A DNA stretch of 12,266 nucleotides from an uncultured Pseudomonadota bacterium (GTDB lineage Bacteria; Desulfobacterota_B; Binatia; UBA9968): assembly GCA_946478635.1 (NCBI GenBank), contig CAMLCX010000100.1:1-12266 (forward strand), written 5' to 3'. A program made the position numbers and the translations under genes. Under the pieces are notes generated by a model. It searched no databases. It saw nothing but the letters and a program-made list of their open reading frames with translations, and was not told the DNA's origin. Within the stretch, counting starts at the first letter, position 1; the number at the start of each line of letters is the position of its first letter. Of this stretch, positions 6,163 to 12,266 are shown one piece after another.

Positions 6163-7185
6163 TTAGCGGGCGGGAGGCGGCGCCGCGACCGCGAAGCCGG
6201 CGCCGACTCGCGGTAAACCGAAGCTGCAGCGGGACAAGAGAAACCGATCAAAATCCGCGTCGGTGGCAAATTTGAAACGAACCGCGCCGCTTTGTTCCCA
6301 TAGATCCTTTGCCGGAACTTCACACTGGCTGCAAAGAATTCCTTTGTCGCAGTTCTCCGGAGGCGTGCCCGTCGTGATGAGAGATGACGTGCCGATTCTC
6401 GGATCGGCGCCGCGCGAGTTGGCGCGGATCGTGACGCCCTTGCCCCGGTAAGCGACGGCTGGAAAGCTTCGAGCCGCGCGGTCGGGATTGAGATCCACCG
6501 GCGCTTCGGAGAAAACCCCGGCAACGACTTCGTGGGTGGCGGCATCGAATTCGACTTCTTCGCCCGTGGGCAGGGTGACGATGTTGCGGTTTTGCCAGTT
6601 GACGATCGCCGGCAGAACATCTCTCGGGAAAAAAAGCATCAAGCTGTTCATCAGATCGCTTAGGCGAAACACGCGATCGCGGGCTGGCACCCAATCCGAC
6701 ACCATGAGATGAATGTCCTGGCGGGCGCGCTCGTCGAAGCGGAACTGGAAGTCCCTGGCAAAAAACTGATTCTTCACCGGGTCACGCCGCGGCGGAAGAA
6801 TACGATTGCCGCCGGGATTGGAAAATTCAAATCCGACGATTTGTCCCTGCCGGGTGACGCGATAGCGCCAGGTGCTGTTTTGCGGGCCCTCCGAGGGGCG
6901 GAGGTTGACGATGGTATTGTATTCGATCCGCCGCGGCGCCAGATCTTTTTCAGGACCGGCGATGCGCGATTCAGGCAGATGCCTCAGGATCTTTTCCTGC
7001 TGTAATTCAGCCGGCGGTGGCGCTTTTGAAATTTCAGCCGGCGCCGGTTCGGTTGTTTGCGCCTCTGAGGCGGGCTCGGGAGGCGGTGGGGGACCAACCG
7101 GAGTGGGACGGCAAGCCGTGATGGCCAGGGGGATTATACAAAATAGAAGGGCGCTTGTGGTCGAGGTGCGGCTGGTTTTCATCAT
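6163..7185 (-). CDS. Predicted proline-rich lipoprotein of unknown function
   Basis: About 340 residues. MMKTSRTS, a hydrophobic segment and ITAC (lipidated Cys25) form a lipoprotein signal. A Pro/Glu/Ala-rich linker follows (roughly 27-62, including a run of five prolines), then a globular part with no domain I recognise. Near the C-terminus, CDKGILCSQC gives a Cys-x5-Cys-x2-Cys cluster (residues 279, 285 and 288) and another Cys lies at 320; these could bind metal or form disulfides. The start is uncertain: ATG at 7185 or 7182 gives the cleanest signal peptide, ATG at 7215 is possible, and none has a strong ribosome site. The protein is probably anchored in the cell envelope with the linker spanning away from the membrane. 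Confidence 0.75.
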   Translation of the reverse strand: MMKTSRTSTTSALLFCIIPLAITACRPTPVGPPPPPEPASEAQTTEPAPAEISKAPPPAELQQEKILRHLPESRIAGPEKDLAPRRIEYNTIVNLRPSEGPQNSTWRYRVTRQGQIVGFEFSNPGGNRILPPRRDPVKNQFFARDFQFRFDERARQDIHLMVSDWVPARDRVFRLSDLMNSLMLFFPRDVLPAIVNWQNRNIVTLPTGEEVEFDAATHEVVAGVFSEAPVDLNPDRAARSFPAVAYRGKGVTIRANSRGADPRIGTSSLITTGTPPENCDKGILCSQCEVPAKDLWEQSGAVRFKFATDADFDRFLLSRCSFGLPRVGAGFAVAAPPPAR

Positions 7186-7259
7186 GTCATCAGTGGACTT
7201 TTTCCGTAAAAACATTGTGCCGTTTGTCCCGATCCGCCGCAACCGCCGTGCCGCGCATA

Positions 7260-7290
7260 ATTGTAAGGCCTATTCCGCACGTATGGCCAA
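7260..7290 (-). promoter_or_regulatory. Possible promoter for the lipoprotein gene
   Basis: On the minus strand TTGGCC (7290-7285) and TACAAT (7265-7260) lie 19 nt apart, about 75 nt before the preferred start at 7185. The -10 box is good, but the spacer is longer than ideal. Confidence 0.3.
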
Positions 7291-7375
7291 AACTACCTAC
7301 AGATCATAGCGTAAAGCGCGCGCCGTCAGACCGATTGGACGAAATCGGAACGATTGCATAGCAAAGCGGAGCGTT

Positions 7376-8032
7376 TTAAGGAGAGCCCGCAATTGTTTCG
7401 AGCTGGTCGGAGAGTTGCGCGGCACTGATCACCCATGCCGGGGAGATTGGCAGGCCGGCGGTTTCGAGCGCCTGGGCAACCCAGGTGTTACAGGTGTTGA
7501 CGGCGCTAAATTTACCGGACGACGGATAGAAGCGGCTGTAGCTATACAGCCCGGCGCTCGCCGGCGCGCGCCCTTGGGCTTGCGGACGTGAAAAGCTTTG
7601 CGAGAGGTAACCGATGAGGCGATCCAGGGCGGGCGGCGAGAGGCGTAATTCGATGATTTTCGCGCGCGGATAAACCGTTTCCACCGCTTCGTTGAAACCG
7701 ACCAGGTGCAGAACGCTGCCGCGCGACCAAAACGCGGCTTTGATTCCCAGAAAAAATCCCGAATTCGGATCGGGAAAATAATCTTTGTCGCCCCAGCTGA
7801 ACTCGATAAAGCGCGCGTCCGGAAAATCAGCGAGCTCCGGTAAGGCTGCGCTCGAAAGATGCTCGATGCGCAGCACGATCGCGGCGTGCCATGAATTATG
7901 CACAATGAAAAGGGTGGGGCAGCTGCTGGCGGCTGTCGCACAGGCCCAGCCACTCGCGGCGCGCGCTTGATCGGCCCGGGCGAAAAAGAAAACAACCAGG
8001 CTCGTGAATAGCGCGGCGCGGAGCAGGGGCAT
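7376..8032 (-). CDS. Secreted DUF2459 family protein
   Basis: A 218-residue protein with an N-terminal signal (MPLLRAALFTSLVVFFFARADQARA). It matches the DUF2459 pattern as I recall it: FIVHNSWHAAIVL (residues 42-54, WH at 48-49), WGDKDYF (80-86), SRGSVLHLVGF (103-113), LYSYSRFYPSSGKFSAVNTCNTW (162-184, Cys181-Asn182) and AGLP. The conserved His, Asp and Cys suggest an NlpC/P60- or PPPDE-like hydrolase fold, but the family has no settled activity. Length is normal. There is no evident Shine-Dalgarno before the ATG. It lies 66 nt downstream of the carboxyltransferase-like gene, so it may be the tail of that transcript. Confidence 0.82.
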   Translation of the reverse strand: MPLLRAALFTSLVVFFFARADQARAASGWACATAASSCPTLFIVHNSWHAAIVLRIEHLSSAALPELADFPDARFIEFSWGDKDYFPDPNSGFFLGIKAAFWSRGSVLHLVGFNEAVETVYPRAKIIELRLSPPALDRLIGYLSQSFSRPQAQGRAPASAGLYSYSRFYPSSGKFSAVNTCNTWVAQALETAGLPISPAWVISAAQLSDQLETIAGSP

Positions 8033-8098
8033 TAAGCTTAAGTACCGTTAATCCGAGGCCGGCATCAACAGCCGGAGGGATTCACGAAATGCGGGGTT

Positions 8099-9592
8099 CT
8101 ATGAAGTGCCAGGCGGCTGGGCGCGCTCCATCCGCAAGCTAAAACCGTTGCGGGTAATATAGACTCGCGTGGCCCCTTTTCGTTTGGCCAGTTGCTCGAT
8201 CAGAGCGACGAGCCGCATGGATGAGCTGGAGTAGTCTTGCGGGGCGCCGGCCGTGCGCATCGCTTTCACCGCATCTGCACCGGCAAAATAATGGAGCAAC
8301 CGATCATCGTCACTGACGCCGGCGCCGCCAAACTTGGCGCGAAAATCTTTGAGCGACATTTCCGGCGGCTTCAACTGGGCGAGCTCCTTGGCGCGCGCGC
8401 TACCGAGCAGGCGGTCTTTGAGATTCGCTTCGATCGATTGCGCCTCCTCGTCGCCCCAGAAACCGAGCGTGTAGAACAGCACTTCGTCGGTGACTTCCTT
8501 AAAGCGCTGGCCGACCATGACGTTGATCGCGGCCTGCACCCCGAAAAACTGCGAGTAAGGCGTCACCATGATCGGATAGCCGAACTCGGCGCGCACCCGC
8601 GTCACCTCTTCGAGCACAGCGGGGAGCTGATCGAGCTTGCCCAGATTGCCGAGCTGGAAGCGGAAATTCGAGATCATCCCGCCGGGCACCTGATGCAGGG
8701 GATGAAATGCGTCGTATTCCAGCGGTCTCCCGACGGGCAGGTTTTCGCGCTTGGCAATGGCTGCGAAATGGTCGCGCACCGGCTTGAGGACTTCTTCGTC
8801 GACACGGGTGCGGTAGCCGAGCGCGCGGGCGTTCATGGCGACATTGAAAAGGGAAGGGTTGGACGAGCCGTCGGCCAGAGGAGGAATCGCCGTATTGATC
8901 GATGTGATCCCGAGCCGGATCGCTTCCAGGCAGCAGAGTGGCCCTAGTCCGGTATTGCAATGCGTATGGAACTCCACCGGCTTGCCGTTGGCTTCGCGCA
9001 AGATCAATGGGACCAGGCGCCGGGTCGCTTCGGGCGTGAGCAAGCCGCCAGGATCTTTGAAGCAAATGCGTGCAACCTCAAGTTTGGCGGCGGCGCGCGC
9101 GCGGGCGACGAAATACTCATCGGTGTGCTTGGGCGATATCGAATAGATGATGTTCAAGATGGTTTTCAAGCCGGCACGCTTGGCGGTATCGACCGCGTGG
9201 CGCCAATAGGACGGGGTGTTCGACGGATCGGAAGTGCGCAGCTCGTCGATGCCGTTTGCCGCTAAACGCTCCAACCAAAGATCGGCAATCGCCGGCGGCG
9301 TGATTTGAAAGGCGAGCATGGAGCGGCTGCGGATCGAGCGCAGCGGCGTATTTCGGATGCGCTTTCGCAGCAGGCGAATCCGCTCCCACGGATCGTCTTT
9401 TAGATCACGCACGCATTTCTTGTAGAAAGCCGACGACATGATCTCGATGGCTTCAAAGCCGGCGCGATCGAGCCGTTCGGCGATGGGCAGCATCATGCCG
9501 GTGCGCATATTCGATGCCCACAGGCTTAGATGGCCGTCGCGCAGAGTCGTGTCGACGAAACGAATTTCGTTGGCGGATTTGGCAATGTTCAT
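8099..9592 (-). CDS. Pyruvate carboxylase/oxaloacetate decarboxylase-like TIM-barrel protein with altered pocket
   Basis: A 497-residue protein of the HMGL-like/DRE-TIM superfamily, closest to the carboxyltransferase subunit of pyruvate carboxylase and oxaloacetate decarboxylase. RFVDTTLRDG (Asp14), KDPGG (Lys179, the lysine that is carboxylated in the family) and FHTH (His209, His211) keep the metal and lysine sites. HPLHQVPGGMISNF (297-310) and GYPIMVTPYSQ (338-348) match family blocks. Pyruvate-binding positions have changed: RDxHQSL is RDGHLSL, the LLRGxN block is LAFQIT, and TPTSQ is TPYSQ. No C-terminal biotinyl domain is present (the tail ends without an MKM motif), and no biotin carboxylase lies nearby. 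Its reaction is therefore unclear, perhaps a different 2-oxo acid lyase or aldolase. The ATG is the first in frame after a TGA; no clear ribosome site. Confidence 0.82.
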   Translation of the reverse strand: MNIAKSANEIRFVDTTLRDGHLSLWASNMRTGMMLPIAERLDRAGFEAIEIMSSAFYKKCVRDLKDDPWERIRLLRKRIRNTPLRSIRSRSMLAFQITPPAIADLWLERLAANGIDELRTSDPSNTPSYWRHAVDTAKRAGLKTILNIIYSISPKHTDEYFVARARAAAKLEVARICFKDPGGLLTPEATRRLVPLILREANGKPVEFHTHCNTGLGPLCCLEAIRLGITSINTAIPPLADGSSNPSLFNVAMNARALGYRTRVDEEVLKPVRDHFAAIAKRENLPVGRPLEYDAFHPLHQVPGGMISNFRFQLGNLGKLDQLPAVLEEVTRVRAEFGYPIMVTPYSQFFGVQAAINVMVGQRFKEVTDEVLFYTLGFWGDEEAQSIEANLKDRLLGSARAKELAQLKPPEMSLKDFRAKFGGAGVSDDDRLLHYFAGADAVKAMRTAGAPQDYSSSSMRLVALIEQLAKRKGATRVYITRNGFSLRMERAQPPGTS

Positions 9593-9677
9593 GATTCAAC
9601 CGGTGAAGTCATCGAATCCTGGAGTGATAAGTTTCGATCGTCACGATCACTTCATCGCTCGAGGATATTTCTTTCAA

Positions 9678-10025
9678 TCAGGCGCGTTGTCGCGGCTCCT
9701 CGAGATTTACATACGCGCGCAGCCAATCATGCGGCGTGGCTGTGTGGCCTTGGCCGGTGGTGTCTTCGGCCAGAAGGACATCGCCCGGATGAAAAGTGAT
9801 GCGGGTGCCGTCGCCGACGCTGATATCGACGCTGCCGGACAGCGTAATCACCCAACGGCGGTGCGGGGCTCGATGGTAGTTAACGATGTGCGGCGCGAAA
9901 TCATTCCTAAAGAGCAGGCTATGGACATCGCGAGTGGTATTGAAGAACTCGGAAGTTTTGCTCGAGTCCAAGGGTTCGAAGTGGGACTGCCCGTCATCGC
10001 CGGCATAGAGTCTGTAAAACTGCAT
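9678..10025 (-). CDS. Small single-domain cupin
   Basis: A 115-residue cytosolic protein. VNYHRAPHRRWVITLSGS (48-65) is a cupin motif 1 with His51 and His55, followed by FHPGDVLLAED (78-88) and GQGHTA with His94. A strong ribosome site, AGGAGG with 6-nt spacing, precedes the ATG. It lies 85 nt upstream of the carboxyltransferase-like gene on the same strand, so the two may be co-transcribed and act on related compounds. Small cupins of this kind may be isomerases, dioxygenases or ligand sensors; I cannot assign one. Confidence 0.82.
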   Translation of the reverse strand: MQFYRLYAGDDGQSHFEPLDSSKTSEFFNTTRDVHSLLFRNDFAPHIVNYHRAPHRRWVITLSGSVDISVGDGTRITFHPGDVLLAEDTTGQGHTATPHDWLRAYVNLEEPRQRA

Positions 10026-10135
10026 AGAATTCCTCCTGGAGTAATGGAGAATGTCGCAAAAAATAACACTAACAAGGACGTCAGCGCCAGGAAGAAATCA
10101 AATGTGGCAGGGAATAACTGCGAACAAAGCGGGAG

Positions 10136-10190
10136 GCGCCGGAACGGAAGCGGATCGTGAGCCGTGGCTAGTTAGACCCGCTTCCGGCGC
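10136..10190. repeat. Imperfect inverted repeat downstream of the small membrane protein gene
   Basis: GGAAGCGG (10146-10153) pairs with CCGCTTCC (10178-10185), and GCGCC (10136-10140) with GGCGC (10186-10190), with a 5-nt bulge between. An alternative pairing joins TGAGCCG (10158-10164) to CGGCTCA (10193-10199). It lies just 3' of the small membrane protein stop, so it could stabilise or end that transcript. No T-run follows directly. Confidence 0.4.
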
Positions 10191-10196
10191 GGCGGC

Positions 10197-10301
10197 TCAG
10201 GTATGTCCAATGGAACTCAGCATCCCCCAGATTGAATACCCGACCGTTAGCCCGATAGTTCCCCAAATAATCAGTTTTAACCAAATTGGAAAGTCTTCCA
10301 T
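10197..10301 (-). CDS. 34-residue single-span membrane protein
   Basis: A very short gene of 34 codons. The protein has an acidic start (MEDFPIW), then a hydrophobic stretch of about 22 residues from LKLIIWGTIGLTV through SIWGML, and a short SSIGHT tail. It should insert once in the inner membrane, N-terminus probably outside by the negative start, although Lys9 sits within the helix entry. Support for real translation is the strong ribosome site AGGAG with 6-nt spacing before ATG 10301 and the coherent membrane helix. It matches no family I recognise. Such peptides often attach to a larger membrane complex or transporter, but no such partner gene is adjacent. Confidence 0.65.
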   Translation of the reverse strand: MEDFPIWLKLIIWGTIGLTVGYSIWGMLSSIGHT

Positions 10302-10425
10302 TTTCTTCTCCTAAAACATTGCAGAACACCATTACGGTTGACCGGGAAGAGGGCTGGAGCGCATTGGCTTGAAGCGCGTCTTCTCCCCTTCACCTTCCAA
10401 GTCGCAGCGAGAGAAAATGGAAAGA

Positions 10426-10728
10426 TTAGATCAATAGGGCGGCGTGAAGCTTAAACAGGGGTAAGCCGGCAAAGCAAAAATTGACCGGCGTGTCGCTAGA
10501 ATGGAGCGAATTCTCGATAGTCCCGCAAGGGATTGAAAGGTTCAAAAACGCAAGCGCAAATGTTTTCGCGCCGCGCTGGTCGTCGTCAAAGTCGATGCTG
10601 AAACTGCGCCCGACGGCGGCACTTTGACTCAGACCGGTCATCGCATGATCACTGGTCACCTGAGCGCCGAAGTCCGGTGCTTGGGTGGCGAGCGAAAACA
10701 ACAGAACAGCCAATAGGATATTACCCAT
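10426..10728 (-). CDS. Doubtful small secreted protein
   Basis: An open frame of 100 codons. The N-terminus looks like a Sec signal (MGNILLAVLLFSLATQ with cleavage near FGA-Q), followed by an acidic SFSIDFDDDQRG stretch and two cysteines (in SIPCGTIE and NFCFAGL). The last 40 residues are hydrophobic and not obviously protein-like. The ribosome site is poor. It could be genuine, a remnant, or chance. If it is not real, the stretch 10302-10797 holds no gene that I can see. Confidence 0.35.
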   Translation of the reverse strand: MGNILLAVLLFSLATQAPDFGAQVTSDHAMTGLSQSAAVGRSFSIDFDDDQRGAKTFALAFLNLSIPCGTIENSLHSSDTPVNFCFAGLPLFKLHAALLI

Positions 10729-10797
10729 GAGATGAATCGCACCCTTGCGTCGAGTCAGTTCAACGCGTGTTCAAGTTATATCGGAAGATGCTTGCCG

Positions 10798-12266
10798 TCA
10801 CAATGGCGTCACGCTCGCCGGCGGCTTGCGATGGCGTGTCGCCTGCTCGTAGGCGTAAGCAAATTTGATCATGTTGCCATCGTCGTAGGGCCGGCCGAGG
10901 AAGGTAATCCCGGCGGGAAGATTGTCTCGGGTATAACCGGCGGGCACGACGATGGACGGCACGTAGACCAGGAACGTGTTGATGTGCGGCGCGCCTTTTT
11001 GATCGACAAACGGGGGATTCACCCCGTCCTTGATCAGCGTCGGTTGATGTTCGACGGCTTTGTGCACGATCGCGTCGAGCCTTTTTTCCGCCATCAGCTG
11101 GAGGAGATGGGTCATCAGCTCTTCGCGCGCTTTCAAGTATTCGTAGTGAGCGTCCGGGCTCGGCGTCTTCGTCCATCGCTCACGCGAGCGCTTTTGAACT
11201 TTTTGGAACTCCGGCGTGCTCATGGCCTCCTGCTTCGAGCGATAGGGCGGGTTTTTGCTGCGATTGAGCCAAAGCATGAACGACTCTTCTTCATCGTCGG
11301 CATTGGTGGCGCGCTTTGCCAGAAGCGTTTTCAGCTCCGGAATAACCACCGGATCGACGATCTCGGCGCCGGCGGCTTTCAAGTCGGCGACCGCTTTATC
11401 GAATACTTCGGTGATCTTGTTGAAATCCTCGGAGCCCGGCTCTGCGTCGTATCCCATGGATTCGCGCAGGATGCCGATGCGTTTGCCTTTGAGGCCGTCC
11501 CTGTCGAGGAATTTGGTAAAGCTCTCGGCAATGCGGCCGACGCCGCGCGCGGTAACCGGGTCATCGGGATCGTAGCCGGTCATGACGTCGAGGAGCTTGG
11601 CCAAATCCGCCACGGTGCGCGCCATCGGCCCGAGGGATCCGTTGACCGACGGCCAACCGGCGTAAACTCCGGAGCGGCTGACCAGCCCCGCGGTGGGTCG
11701 CATGCCGGCAACCGAATTCCAGGTCGATGGCCGGCGAATGGAAGCGAAGCCTTCCTGGCCGACGGCAACCGTACAGAAGTTTGCTGACACGCTCGCGCCC
11801 GAGCCGCCCGAGGAGCCGCCGGCGGTGCGCTCGATGGCGTAGGGATTTTTTGTCGAGCCAAACAGCGATCCGTGGGTGTCGCCGCCGCCGAGCTCGCCGA
11901 GGGTCGCTTTGGCGAGTATGATGGCGCCGGCTTTTTTGAGTTTATCGACGACGAAGGCGTCGCGATCCGGCCGGTAGTCCTTGAACAGCACGGAGCCGAG
12001 CGTGGTCGGCATGCCCGCCGCATCGGCTTGGTCTTTGACGATTATGGGGATGCCGTGCAGCGGACCGACCAAGCCGGAAGATTTCAAGGCGGCGTCGAGA
12101 CGATCGGCTTCTTTGAGCGCGTCCTGGTTAATGCTGATGATGGCGTTGATCGCCGGGCCTTTCTTGTCATGGGCCTCGATGCGATCGAGGTACATCTGCA
12201 CCAGTTGCCGGCAAGTGAGTTCGCCGGATTTGTAAGCTGCGTGAACATCGGCGATGGTGGTTTCCA
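10798..12266 (-). CDS. Amidase signature family hydrolase (N-terminus beyond window)
   Basis: At least 488 residues. The frame is open to the window edge and reads TIADVHAAYKSGELT, then LVQMYLDRIEAHD, typical of the amidase N-terminus, so the start lies outside. The Ser-cisSer-Lys triad is visible: Lys in GIPIIVKDQAD (about residue 77 of the visible part), the GGSSGGSGA loop (about 149-157) and Ser in FASIRRPST (about 175). GMRPTAGLVSRSG follows as usual. The C-terminal part, with PAGYTRDNLPAGITFLGRPYDD, is also family-like. The enzyme hydrolyses an amide or related bond; it is a stand-alone amidase rather than GatA, since no GatB or GatC is adjacent. Substrate unknown. No gene follows it closely on its strand, apart from the doubtful frame 69 nt downstream. 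Confidence 0.88.
   Translation of the reverse strand, partial: ETTIADVHAAYKSGELTCRQLVQMYLDRIEAHDKKGPAINAIISINQDALKEADRLDAALKSSGLVGPLHGIPIIVKDQADAAGMPTTLGSVLFKDYRPDRDAFVVDKLKKAGAIILAKATLGELGGGDTHGSLFGSTKNPYAIERTAGGSSGGSGASVSANFCTVAVGQEGFASIRRPSTWNSVAGMRPTAGLVSRSGVYAGWPSVNGSLGPMARTVADLAKLLDVMTGYDPDDPVTARGVGRIAESFTKFLDRDGLKGKRIGILRESMGYDAEPGSEDFNKITEVFDKAVADLKAAGAEIVDPVVIPELKTLLAKRATNADDEEESFMLWLNRSKNPPYRSKQEAMSTPEFQKVQKRSRERWTKTPSPDAHYEYLKAREELMTHLLQLMAEKRLDAIVHKAVEHQPTLIKDGVNPPFVDQKGAPHINTFLVYVPSIVVPAGYTRDNLPAGITFLGRPYDDGNMIKFAYAYEQATRHRKPPASVTPL

Noticed and set aside
7331..7348. Hairpin CCGATT-GGACGA-AATCGG after the DUF2459 gene as a terminator
   Set aside because: The stem is only 6 bp and no T-run follows on the minus strand, which is too weak to call.
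10197..10199. TGA of the small membrane protein as a second selenocysteine codon
   Set aside because: The frame after it (Ala- and Pro-rich) has no protein-like pattern, and the TGA is not at a redox motif. It is an ordinary stop.
10051..10314. Plus-strand open frame of 87 codons
   Set aside because: No ribosome site, low-complexity sequence, and it opposes the better-supported small membrane protein on the minus strand.
10732..11787. Long open frame on the plus strand (351 codons)
   Set aside because: It is the antisense of the amidase, whose catalytic motifs are plain on the minus strand.

Overview
The window looks like a chromosomal stretch of a GC-rich, Gram-negative-type bacterium. The evidence is Shine-Dalgarno-led genes, a predicted lipoprotein, Sec signal peptides and a periplasmic-type solute-binding protein. 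The mix of ACMSD-type amidohydrolases, cupins, a NMT1/TauA-type binding protein and an amidase is typical of uncultured soil or marine lineages once filed under Deltaproteobacteria (for example Binatota or Tectomicrobia). That placement is inference; there is no rRNA or marker gene here. I see no IS element, phage gene, CRISPR array or tRNA.

Layout. (1) 50-1002, minus strand: a FlK-type hotdog thioesterase followed by a glutathione S-transferase (GST)-like gene that overlaps it by ATGA. The GST frame contains an in-frame TGA as codon 9, exactly where omega- and DHAR-type GSTs carry the catalytic Cys of a CPxAxR motif. A clean 7-bp hairpin with a GG-containing loop begins 11 nt after that TGA. 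This is best read as a selenocysteine-containing GST with a bacterial SECIS element, and it is the most interesting item in the window. (2) 1122-4305, plus strand: a probable operon of a bicupin, an amidohydrolase and an ABC-type substrate-binding protein, pointing to uptake and breakdown of a small organic, perhaps aromatic, compound. (3) 4395-5537, minus strand: a second amidohydrolase of the same family, convergent with that operon. (4) 5705-6160, plus strand: a small secreted protein behind a good sigma70-like promoter, tail to tail with a proline-rich lipoprotein (6163-7185, minus). (5) 7376-8032, minus strand: a secreted DUF2459 protein. (6) 8099-10025, minus strand: a small cupin and a carboxyltransferase-like TIM-barrel enzyme that keeps the catalytic Lys and metal ligands but has lost the residues that bind pyruvate in pyruvate carboxylase. 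(7) 10197-10301, minus strand: a 34-residue single-span membrane protein with a strong ribosome binding site. (8) 10426-10728, minus strand: a doubtful secreted small protein. (9) 10798 to the window end, minus strand: an amidase-signature hydrolase, cut at its N-terminus.

How the parts fit. The plus-strand operon and the convergent amidohydrolase suggest a catabolic theme. The thioesterase and seleno-GST pair, divergent from it, could protect against reactive acyl-CoA or electrophilic intermediates; this link rests only on position. Stop codons elsewhere in the window, including TGA, are used normally, so the TGA in the GST is not explained by a variant genetic code.
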